Source of the DNA: an uncultured Verrucomicrobiota bacterium
GTDB taxonomy: Bacteria > Verrucomicrobiota > Verrucomicrobiia > Limisphaerales > UBA1096
DNA length: 6,245 bases
Direction of reading: 5' to 3'
Assembly: GCA_913050205.1 (NCBI GenBank)
Contig: CAJXAU010000104.1
Coordinates: forward strand, 1-6,245
Positions 1 to 5,902 of this stretch are shown one piece after another; within the stretch, counting starts at the first letter, position 1; every line of letters starts with the position of its first letter. The notes under the pieces are model-generated. The model was not told the DNA's origin. It did no database searches and worked only from the letters and a program-made list of their open reading frames with translations. A program made the position numbers and the translations under genes.

Positions 1-719
1 CCGGTGGTGGTTTGAAACTTGGGCACGGATTCCGTGATGAACTTTGCCATCTTGGCGTAGGTTTCATCTTCCGCGCCCGGTTGACAGATGGCGAAGTAGG
101 AGATGTAGGCCCAGCGCTGCAGCTCGCCCTCAGTCAGCAAACCCTTGGTCATCGTCCACATGCGGTCGAAGTGGTCGGTGGCCAGTTTACCGTCTGCGAC
201 GAACCAATAAACATAGATGCCACGCATATGCACTTCGTTGCCATTTCTGTCCCGGAACGGCCGGGACGTCGTCAGTTTCATTACCGGTAAATCGTAAGAA
301 TGAGGCTGTGCGATCGGGATATCGACTACCTCTCGTTGGTCTATGGTGAATCCCTGCCCGGGCAGGCAGTATTCCGGTTTGTGGATGGAGGTGCGGTCCT
401 GTCCCATCAGGACCACGTTGTTTTCAATCCACGTCTTGTCGGGGAACGTGTAGCGGCGTCGGCCGTAGGTGGTGTCTTCCGGCAACCAGTCCAGTTCCTT
501 GGTGGTGATGGGTGTTGCTTCCGAGACACACTGCATGACGTCGGCTGGCAGGGCCACGCCGTCGGTGCGGACGACTTTGTTGGTCTCGTTGAAAATCTGC
601 ATCTTGGCCAATCGCACACCGGGCTTTCCGAGCGCAAAGGTAAGCTGACTAAGGAAGGCGGTGGACACTCCGATCAGGACGAGGAAGACAATTAAAATTG
701 AGATAGACTTCTTATTCAT
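1..719 (-). CDS. EpsI-type exosortase-associated protein (DUF3485-like), 3' end cut by window edge
   Basis: The frame is open from ATG 719 to the left edge, giving 239 complete residues and no stop. Residues 6-23 form a hydrophobic N-terminal segment (ISILIVFLVLIGVSTAFL), preceded by N-K-K, so this is a membrane anchor or uncleaved signal with the rest outside the inner membrane. The family hallmark is HKPEYCLPGQGF at residues 113-124 (C118), matching the 'h.PevClPgqGw' block of the EpsI/DUF3485 family. A later stretch (GIYVYWFVADGK, 167-178) also fits, since members often have a 'yWy' strand here. EpsI proteins accompany exosortases in exopolysaccharide/protein-sorting loci, and their exact biochemical role is not settled. 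The start overlaps the exosortase stop by 8 bases, with GGAGG 6 bases upstream, so expression is very likely translationally coupled. The length is already near family size, so little is probably missing. Family assignment is confident; function is inferred from the family. Confidence 0.85.
   Translation of the reverse strand, partial: MNKKSISILIVFLVLIGVSTAFLSQLTFALGKPGVRLAKMQIFNETNKVVRTDGVALPADVMQCVSEATPITTKELDWLPEDTTYGRRRYTFPDKTWIENNVVLMGQDRTSIHKPEYCLPGQGFTIDQREVVDIPIAQPHSYDLPVMKLTTSRPFRDRNGNEVHMRGIYVYWFVADGKLATDHFDRMWTMTKGLLTEGELQRWAYISYFAICQPGAEDETYAKMAKFITESVPKFQTTT
603..612. repeat. TTGGCCAA palindrome copy in the EpsI-like gene
   Basis: The eight-base core TTGGCCAA (604-611) is present with CTTGGCCAAT around it. 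It is the weakest match among the eight copies, lacking the CGC/GCG flanks, and the only one left of 2290. On the coding strand it reads R-L-A-K (residues 36-39), the same wording as in other copies. Confidence 0.6.
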
Positions 720-1719
720 CGCTTTCCTCCGCGATTGGTTCCGGCTCAGTTTTAGGCTCCGCCTGATCATCCTCTTTGATGACACGGCCGAGGATAAACA
801 CACCGATAAAAGCGGGCACGTAGGGCAGCAGGCTGAGGATGCCATTGTCGTGCACGAAGTTGCCAGCCGCCTGGCCGTCCCCCGGCTTTGCGGTTTCAAC
901 CATCTCAGCGGCGAAAATGATCAAGGTCAGGCGAAGCACATTTCCTGCGACGGCCAATGGAAAAGCCGAAAGGATGATCACGCCGGTTTTCCATTTTTTC
1001 GTGAATGCCACAAAGCCGTAGATAGTGAAGAAGGCGAGTGTGACGATCAGGCTCCGTAGGCCGCTGCACGCTGCGGCGATTGCGTAGGTGTAGCGCCGTT
1101 GAGAGTCGGAAATTTGCACGCCCTCCTGAATGATATCGATGCCCAGTAACGTCCCGCAGATCCAGCCGGTGATGTCGGATGCGATGTGGCTGAGCGGCAC
1201 CGTTACCGTTTCCGCCATCGTCCCCACCGGCACGCCAAAGGCAAAAAGCAGGCACGGAAAAAAACTGACGCGCAGCCAGCTTGGCCCCCAGACCAGCCCG
1301 GTCAACGCGTAGATACCGAAATAAAAACCAACGATCGAAACCCGGGCCTGCTGAATCACGTACCCGACAAGATGAATTGCCAGCGCGAGAACGACCAACG
1401 CCAAGGCAGGCCACCACGTGCGCTTGGGCGCAGCCAGTAGCTCGTCGCGTTTCCAGTAGCACAACCCGAGTACGATCAGCGGAATGATGTAACCCAGCTC
1501 GTCGTCCTTGGAGGTGCTGTAGGTATAACTCATCCACGCGTAGAGTGAGTGCGTATCGACGTACCCGAGCGTGGAGTTGCCGAGAAACTGGAAGAAAATC
1601 AGCCAAGTACCGAGCAGCGCGAGAAACAGCGGCTTGTCCGGAAGCCCGCCCCATAGGCGTGAGATTTCATCCATCACGCTGGGTCGAGGTGCTTCGTTTT
1701 GATTTTCCGGCTCGCTCAT
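712..1719 (-). CDS. Exosortase/archaeosortase family transpeptidase-like membrane protein
   Basis: This is a 335-residue polytopic membrane protein with about eight hydrophobic segments (roughly 30-47, 76-89, 103-122, 126-144, 150-166, 221-240, 246-274, 294-314). All three expected catalytic residues of the exosortase family are visible: Cys218 in AAACSGLRSL, Arg263 in GNVLRL, and His290 in VHDNG. The preceding EGVQI (199-203) also fits the family. Exosortases cleave and sort proteins with a C-terminal PEP-CTERM-like tag at the inner membrane, usually in exopolysaccharide-producing Gram-negative bacteria. The C-terminus (315-335) is a charged E/P/D-rich tail outside the membrane, beyond the usual core. 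The ATG at 1719 lacks a clear ribosome site. The gene is followed with an 8-base overlap by the EpsI-like partner and preceded after 48 bases by the dipeptidase gene. The exosortase subtype (the XrtA, XrtC, etc. series) and the cognate sorting tag cannot be assigned from this window. Confidence 0.92.
   Translation of the reverse strand: MSEPENQNEAPRPSVMDEISRLWGGLPDKPLFLALLGTWLIFFQFLGNSTLGYVDTHSLYAWMSYTYSTSKDDELGYIIPLIVLGLCYWKRDELLAAPKRTWWPALALVVLALAIHLVGYVIQQARVSIVGFYFGIYALTGLVWGPSWLRVSFFPCLLFAFGVPVGTMAETVTVPLSHIASDITGWICGTLLGIDIIQEGVQISDSQRRYTYAIAAACSGLRSLIVTLAFFTIYGFVAFTKKWKTGVIILSAFPLAVAGNVLRLTLIIFAAEMVETAKPGDGQAAGNFVHDNGILSLLPYVPAFIGVFILGRVIKEDDQAEPKTEPEPIAEESDE
725..730 (-). promoter_or_regulatory. 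Shine-Dalgarno of the EpsI-like gene, inside the exosortase gene
   Basis: Read on the minus strand, GGAGGA lies just before the ATG at 719; the GGAGG core (726-730) is 6 bases from that ATG. It is embedded in the last codons of the exosortase gene (Ala-Glu-Glu), whose stop lies at 712-714. It fixes the start of the downstream gene and is the strongest ribosome site in the leftward gene group. Confidence 0.7.
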
Positions 1720-1767
1720 CGAAGGCGCGGCAGCTTAGACAGTCGGCGACAAAACCGCGAGCAAACC

Positions 1768-2850
1768 CTACGCCCAAGCGCGGCGCAACAATCCGATTGC
1801 ATTGCCACCCATTATCCCGTCGATGTCCTCCGGAGAGTAGCCGCGGCTGGCCAGCATGGCGGGGATTTTTTGCAGGTCGGCAATGGTGTCCATGTCACCG
1901 GGCGACTGTTCGCGGCCAAAGCCGCCGTCGAGGTCGGTGCCGATGCAGGCGTGTTTTGCATCACCGGCAAGCTGGCAAACGTAGTCGATATGATCAACGA
2001 CATGGGACAGCGCCACTCCGGACGACTCCGGGGTGGTCACGCCCCGTTGCCAGTCGGGGATGAGCATCCATGCATCGAACGCCGCCCCGATGACGCCGTC
2101 CCGCTCGATGACACGCTTGAGCTGTTCGTCGCTGAGTTGGCGGTCGCCCGGTACCAACGCCCGGCAGTTGCAGTGGCTGGCCCAGACGGTGCCGCCGAAT
2201 AAATCCATTGCCTGATCGAGCGACTCGTCGCTCAGATGGGTGACGTCAAGTATGATGCCCAGTCGCTCCATTTCGCGGAGAAGATCCGGTCCCGCTTGGC
2301 CAAGCGGGCCGCTTTCGTCCGTGCCCGGCGCATACGTGCCGGGGCCGTAGTGTGCCGGGCCAAGCGCTCGCAGGCCGGAGGCATAGGCTTGTTCCAAATG
2401 GCCAAGCGTGACCATCGAGTCGGCCCCCTCAAGACTGAGCACGTAACCGACCGGGAGCGACTCGGTCGGGTCTGATTTCCACTTGGCCAAGTGTGTTTCG
2501 AGTTGTTCGAGGTTGGTGATTTGCGCCAGCTCGCCCTGTTGTTCCATCTCGCGGTACCACGCGAGTTGGCCCTGTGTCTGTGCCCAAGCCTGGGCGGGCG
2601 AGTGCCAGCCGGGCAACGGGTTGTGGCGCTTGGTGTAGCGGGCGATCTGCGTCCCGACACAAAGGCCGATGTTGCCACGGCGCATTTCCGGCAGGCTGAC
2701 TGTGCCTTGGCCGCGGTCCGGCTTGTCGGTCTGGCCGGCCTCGCGTTCGCGGATTTCGTCAAGTGGCCGAGACAGGTCGCGGTTCCACTCGAGCGCGTTC
2801 ATCGAAAGGTCGAGGTGAACGTCAAATATAAATGAGGCAGTATCCGGCAT
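1768..2850 (-). CDS. M19 family (renal-type) membrane dipeptidase homologue
   Basis: This is a 360-residue zinc-dependent dipeptidase of peptidase family M19, a TIM-barrel amidohydrolase-type fold that cleaves dipeptides. All six metal-ligand positions known from human renal dipeptidase can be matched: His12 and Asp14 in DVHLD, Glu141 in SLEGAD, His205 in LDVTHLS (families usually have D-x-S-H), His226 in ASHCNCRA, and Asp306 in GTDLDGG. A C-terminal GGN (348-350) also fits. There is no signal peptide, since the protein starts PDTASFIFDVHLD, so it is probably cytoplasmic. The ATG at 2850 is chosen because the family's first motif begins about ten residues in. The frame stays open upstream to 3066, but that would add residues unlike the family and run into glnS. 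The ribosome site is weak (GGCGAG, about 10 bases upstream). It is followed after 48 bases by the exosortase gene in the same direction. Natural substrate is unknown; D-Ala-D-Ala-like or L,D-dipeptides are possibilities only. Confidence 0.9.
   Translation of the reverse strand: MPDTASFIFDVHLDLSMNALEWNRDLSRPLDEIREREAGQTDKPDRGQGTVSLPEMRRGNIGLCVGTQIARYTKRHNPLPGWHSPAQAWAQTQGQLAWYREMEQQGELAQITNLEQLETHLAKWKSDPTESLPVGYVLSLEGADSMVTLGHLEQAYASGLRALGPAHYGPGTYAPGTDESGPLGQAGPDLLREMERLGIILDVTHLSDESLDQAMDLFGGTVWASHCNCRALVPGDRQLSDEQLKRVIERDGVIGAAFDAWMLIPDWQRGVTTPESSGVALSHVVDHIDYVCQLAGDAKHACIGTDLDGGFGREQSPGDMDTIADLQKIPAMLASRGYSPEDIDGIMGGNAIGLLRRAWA
2291..2308. repeat. CCCGCTTGGCCAAGCGGG palindrome in the dipeptidase gene
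   Basis: This is the most extended copy: an 18-base perfect palindrome centred between 2299 and 2300. It reads GPLGQAG on the coding strand (dipeptidase residues about 181-187). It uses a different reading frame from the L-A-K wording of other copies. Confidence 0.75.
2358..2408. repeat. Two GGCCAAGCG half-sites in the dipeptidase gene
   Basis: GGCCAAGCGC at 2358-2367 and TGGCCAAGCG at 2399-2408 repeat one arm of the dispersed palindrome, 42 bases apart, between the full copies at 2291 and 2480. They are one-armed, and the other arm is only partly present. Confidence 0.45.
2480..2493. repeat. CACTTGGCCAAGTG palindrome in the dipeptidase gene
   Basis: A 14-base perfect palindrome with CAC/GTG flanks instead of the usual CGC/GCG. 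On the coding strand it reads H-L-A-K-W (residues 120-124), so both the palindrome and its flanks have co-varied. Confidence 0.7.
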
Positions 2851-2866
2851 GACATGACGCTCGCCA

Positions 2867-2876
2867 CTTGGCCAAG
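2867..2876. repeat. CTTGGCCAAG copy in the divergent intergenic region (dipeptidase side)
   Basis: A ten-base core palindrome with CAC to the left and GCGC to the right (2865-2880), in non-coding DNA 17 bases upstream of the dipeptidase ATG. It shows the repeat does not depend on protein coding. Confidence 0.7.
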
Positions 2877-2939
2877 CGCTGCCACAGTCAACGGCAGAAT
2901 CCGTGGAGTGTGAAGCGCGGAGTTGCCGTCGGTTATGCG

Positions 2940-2949
2940 CTTGGCCAAG
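2940..2949. repeat. CTTGGCCAAG copy in the divergent intergenic region (glnS side)
   Basis: A ten-base core palindrome with a left GCG flank (2937-2939) in non-coding DNA, 56 bases before the glnS ATG. Its right flank (TTCGAG) is not the usual GCG. Confidence 0.7.
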
Positions 2950-3005
2950 TTCGAGAGCTGTTTTAGGCTCGCGGTTTGGCTGCCGACCGGCACGCCAACG
3001 ACAAG

Positions 3006-4730
3006 ATGGGGAATCCAAACGACAATTCAGCAGAGAAAAACGAAGGCGAGGCGGCACCGGAGTCACTTGATTTTATCCGTGAGATCGTTGCAAACGATCT
3101 GGCCAGCGGGAAGCATGACTCAACGGTTACACGGTTCCCGCCGGAGCCGAATGGGTACATCCACATTGGTCACGCCAAGTCGATTTGCCTGAACTTTGGC
3201 ATCTCACAGGAAAACGAAGGCGGCGTTTGTCACCTGCGCTTTGACGACACAAACCCGGTGAAGGAGGATGTCGAATACGTGGACTCGATCAAGGAGGACG
3301 TTGCGTGGCTTGGGTTTGACTGGGGCAGGAATCTTTTTTTTGCATCAGACTATTTTGAAAAGCTGTACGGCTTCGCGGTTGAATTGATCAAAAACGGGAA
3401 GGCGTTTGTCTGTGATCTAACGCTCGATGAGATCGCCGCGCATCGCGGTACCCCGACGCGGCCCGGCAAAAACAGCCCTTACCGCGATCGGTCGCCAGAG
3501 GAAAATCTTGAGTTGTTTGAACGCATGCGCGGTGGGGAGTTCGAGGATGGCACGCGGGTGTTGCGGGCGAAGATCGACATGGCCTCCCCGAACCTGCATA
3601 TGCGCGACCCGGTGCTGTATCGCATTCGCAAATCGCAGCATCATCGCACCGGCGACAAGTGGTGCATCTACCCGATGTACGATTTCACGCACTGCCTGTC
3701 GGATTCGATCGAGGGCATCACCCACTCGTTGTGCACGCTGGAGTTTGAGGTGCACCGGCCGCTTTACGACTGGGTGCTGGATAACGTCTCGGTCAAGTGC
3801 CATCCGCGTCAGATCGAGTTTGCCCGGTTGAACCTGACCTACACCGTTCTGAGCAAGCGCAAGCTGTTGTCGCTTGTGGAGGAGGGGCATGTTGATGGTT
3901 GGGATGATCCCCGCATGCCCACGGTGTCCGGGCTGCGCCGCCGCGGCTACACGCCGGCGAGCATACGGTCGTTTTGCAAAACTATTGGCCTGACCAAGTT
4001 CAACAGCCTGACTGATGTGGCCCTGCTCGAGCACAGTATCCGACAGGATTTGAACGAGTCAGCCGAGCGGCGGCTGGCAGTTCTGCGGCCGCTCAAGGTG
4101 GTTATCACCAATTTTGAGGAGGGCAAAGTCGAGGAGTTGGAGGCGGTTAACAACCCGAAGAATCCGGATGCCGGGACACGCCCGATGCCGTTCACACGAG
4201 AGATTTTTGTCGAACGCGACGACTTCATGGAGGATCCGCCGAAAAAATTTTTCCGGTTGGGGCCGGGGAGGGAAGTGCGTTTGCGCTTCGCCTATTTCAT
4301 CACTTGTCAGGAGGTAATCAAAAATGCAGCCGGTGAAGTGGTGGAGCTGCACTGCACCTACGACCCAGAGACACGCGGAGGCAACGCCCCGGACGGTCGC
4401 AAGGTCAAGGGCACCATTCATTGGGTGTCCGCAGCGAAGGCGTTCGAGACTGAAGTAAGGTTGTACGACCGGTTGTTTACGGCCGAGGATCCGAACAAGG
4501 AAGATGACGGCAGGACGTTTCTGGACCACCTCAACCCGGATTCACTGGAGGTAATTAGCGAGGCCAAGCTGGAGCCCGGGCTCGCGAACGCGGCGCCGGG
4601 AGCGCTCTATCAGTTTGAGCGGTTAGGCTATTTTTGCGCCGACACAAAGGAATCGCAGCCAGACCATCCGGTTTTCAATCGCACCGTTACACTGCGGGAC
4701 GCCTGGGCCAAGCAGCAGGCCAAGGGGTGA
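3006..4730 (+). CDS. glnS: Glutaminyl-tRNA synthetase (GlnRS)
   Basis: This 574-residue class I aminoacyl-tRNA synthetase charges tRNA-Gln with glutamine in the cytoplasm. It aligns along its whole length with E. coli GlnRS as I remember it (554 residues). The N-terminal block RFPPEPNGYIHIGHAKS carries the HIGH signature at residues 53-56. LRFDDTNPVKED, RGTPTRPGKNSPYRDRS, RAKIDMASP, KWCIYPMYDFTHC and GWDDPRMPT follow in order, and the KMSKS counterpart is LSKRK at 282-286 (MSKRK in E. coli). The C-terminal beta-barrel anticodon-binding part contains DGRKVKGTIHWVSAAKA, PVFNRTVTLRDAWAK and the end of the protein. It is GlnRS rather than GluRS because the motif variants are the GlnRS forms. The ATG at 3006 is preferred; a TTG at 2976 would add 10 residues with no better ribosome site, and neither has a clear one. 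The gene is intact despite an 8-T run at 3334-3341. Direct charging implies that the organism need not use the Gat amidotransferase route for Gln. Confidence 0.97.
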   Translation: MGNPNDNSAEKNEGEAAPESLDFIREIVANDLASGKHDSTVTRFPPEPNGYIHIGHAKSICLNFGISQENEGGVCHLRFDDTNPVKEDVEYVDSIKEDVAWLGFDWGRNLFFASDYFEKLYGFAVELIKNGKAFVCDLTLDEIAAHRGTPTRPGKNSPYRDRSPEENLELFERMRGGEFEDGTRVLRAKIDMASPNLHMRDPVLYRIRKSQHHRTGDKWCIYPMYDFTHCLSDSIEGITHSLCTLEFEVHRPLYDWVLDNVSVKCHPRQIEFARLNLTYTVLSKRKLLSLVEEGHVDGWDDPRMPTVSGLRRRGYTPASIRSFCKTIGLTKFNSLTDVALLEHSIRQDLNESAERRLAVLRPLKVVITNFEEGKVEELEAVNNPKNPDAGTRPMPFTREIFVERDDFMEDPPKKFFRLGPGREVRLRFAYFITCQEVIKNAAGEVVELHCTYDPETRGGNAPDGRKVKGTIHWVSAAKAFETEVRLYDRLFTAEDPNKEDDGRTFLDHLNPDSLEVISEAKLEPGLANAAPGALYQFERLGYFCADTKESQPDHPVFNRTVTLRDAWAKQQAKG

Positions 4731-4735
4731 TCACC

Positions 4736-4757
4736 GGCCAAGCGCTTGGCCAAGCGC
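4736..4757. repeat. Overlapping CTTGGCCAAG palindrome pair after glnS; possible weak terminator
   Basis: The sequence holds two overlapping perfect 16-base palindromes, GGCCAAGCGCTTGGCC (4736-4751) and GCGCTTGGCCAAGCGC (4742-4757), six bases after the glnS stop. As RNA it could form either of two 6-bp stems with four-base loops, which are mutually exclusive. A short T4 run follows nine bases later (4763 onward, CCTTTT), too weak and too distant for a good intrinsic terminator. Within glnS just before it, two more GGCCAAG copies lie at 4706-4712 and 4718-4724, so this is a local cluster of the dispersed repeat. Confidence 0.75.
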
Positions 4758-4810
4758 GTTGCCTTTTGGTCGTAAAACACTAAACTCCCGGTGTGGGTTT
4801 TGGAGCCACA

Positions 4811-5902
4811 ATGGACGAGCTTTGTCAAAAAGTCTGGAACGGTGACCGCATCACCGGAGCTGAGGCGGTGGCGCTTTACAGCCTGCCGTTGCAGCAACTG
4901 GGCGCACTGGCGGACAGAAGGCGCCGCTTGGCCAAGGCCGAATCATACGGTGGTGAAGGCAACGAGATCGTCACTTACATCGTCGACCGCAACATCAATT
5001 ACACGAACGTCTGCAACGTTTACTGCAAGTTTTGTGCGTTTTGGCGGTCGGAAAAACAGGACGACGCCTACGTCATTACGCACGACGAGATCGACAAAAA
5101 AATTGAGGAGACTGTAGCGTTGGGCGGCACGCAGATTCTGATGCAGGGCGGGCATCATCCCAAGTTGGACAAACAATGGTACCTCGACCTGTTGTCGCAC
5201 ATCCGCGACAAGTTTCCACAGATCAATATTCACGCCTTCAGCCCAAGCGAATTCATTCACTTCCGCGATGTATTTGACGAACCGTTGGAGACGTTGATCC
5301 GGGATTTCCGCGATGCCGGGCTGGGCTCCATCCCCGGTGGAGGTGGTGAGATTTTGGTGGACGAAGTGCGCAACCGCATCGCACCGCTCAAGGCGATGAG
5401 TGACGACTGGCTGGAGGTGATGGCCATCGCGCACAAACTCGAGATGGCCACCACAGCGACGATGATGTTTGGCCATGTCGAAAACATCGAACACCGTGTC
5501 GAGCATCTCGAACGGGTGCGCCGTCAGCAGGACGAAACCGGCGGGTTCACTGCGTTCATCGCGTGGACATTTCAGGCCGAGAACACAAAGCTGAAAGCGC
5601 CAACAGTCGGCTCCAATGAATATCTGCGGATGCAGGCGCTGAGCCGGATATATCTCGATAACGTACCCAACATCCAAAGCTCATGGGTGACGCAAGGGCT
5701 GGAGATTGGGCAGGTGGCACTCAAGTACGGAGCGAACGATTTAGGGAGCATCATGATCGAGGAGAACGTGGTTTCCGAGGCCGGCACGACTTTCTGCATG
5801 GGTGTGGCCGACATGCAGCGGTTGATCGAGGGCATGGGCTACCGGGCGCGGCAGCGCGACAATTGGTATCGCTTGGTCAAAGGCCAAGCCGCAGCGGCAT
5901 GA
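4811..5902 (+). CDS. mqnC: Cyclic dehypoxanthinyl futalosine synthase (radical SAM)
   Basis: This 363-residue radical SAM enzyme catalyses cyclisation of dehypoxanthine futalosine in the futalosine route to menaquinone. The 4Fe-4S binding CxxxCxxC is at Cys68, Cys72 and Cys75 within NYTNVCNVYCKFCAFWR, typical of MqnC and the related MqnE/CofH group. Downstream blocks LMQGGHHPKLDKQWYLDLL, INIHAFSPSEFIHF, GSIPGGGGEIL and FIAWTFQAENTKL follow the MqnC pattern. I favour MqnC over MqnE because of the spacing and the HPKLD/SPSE wording; CofH is unlikely without F420 genes nearby, but the neighbours do not settle it. ATG 4811 is chosen because GGAG (4802-4805) lies 5 bases upstream; a GTG at 4793 would add six residues. 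It follows glnS by 80 bases. Its TGA overlaps the ATG of the next gene (ATGA), implying coupled translation. Confidence 0.88.
   Translation: MDELCQKVWNGDRITGAEAVALYSLPLQQLGALADRRRRLAKAESYGGEGNEIVTYIVDRNINYTNVCNVYCKFCAFWRSEKQDDAYVITHDEIDKKIEETVALGGTQILMQGGHHPKLDKQWYLDLLSHIRDKFPQINIHAFSPSEFIHFRDVFDEPLETLIRDFRDAGLGSIPGGGGEILVDEVRNRIAPLKAMSDDWLEVMAIAHKLEMATTATMMFGHVENIEHRVEHLERVRRQQDETGGFTAFIAWTFQAENTKLKAPTVGSNEYLRMQALSRIYLDNVPNIQSSWVTQGLEIGQVALKYGANDLGSIMIEENVVSEAGTTFCMGVADMQRLIEGMGYRARQRDNWYRLVKGQAAAA
4925..4936. repeat. CTTGGCCAAG copy in the mqnC gene
   Basis: CGCTTGGCCAAG occurs within the segment encoding RRRLAKAE (residues 37-44), in the same L-A-K frame as several other copies. It lies upstream of the radical SAM motif, in a region of the protein likely to tolerate variation. 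Confidence 0.65.

Larger units (their letters stand above)
2851..3005. promoter_or_regulatory. Divergent intergenic region between dipeptidase and glnS
   Basis: This 155-base spacer must hold the promoters for the leftward and rightward gene groups. No convincing -35/-10 pair could be identified on either strand: a TTGACT on the minus strand (2886-2891) has no -10 box at the right distance. It contains two CTTGGCCAAG palindromes (2867-2876 and 2940-2949), with centres 73 bases apart. These are more likely members of the dispersed repeat than operators, but a regulatory role cannot be excluded. The start of glnS lies just beyond it. Confidence 0.4.

Noticed and set aside
300..695. Plus-strand open frame opposite the EpsI-like gene
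   Set aside because: It has no recognisable domain and lies antisense to a gene with a clear EpsI motif, so it is a shadow frame.
2886..2891. TTGACT on the minus strand as a -35 box for the dipeptidase gene
   Set aside because: No -10-like hexamer lies 16-18 bases downstream; the expected place is occupied by palindrome sequence.
2851..3066. Upstream extension of the dipeptidase frame to 3066
   Set aside because: The added residues do not resemble M19 proteins and would overlap glnS; the family motif starts about ten residues after ATG 2850.
3334..3341. Run of eight T in glnS, a possible frameshift or slippage site
   Set aside because: The frame continues through Leu-Phe-Phe-Ala and matches GlnRS on both sides, so the gene is intact.
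4241..4253. A6T5 tract in glnS as a slippery site
   Set aside because: It does not form an X-XXY-YYZ heptamer in the zero frame and simply encodes Lys-Lys-Phe-Phe.
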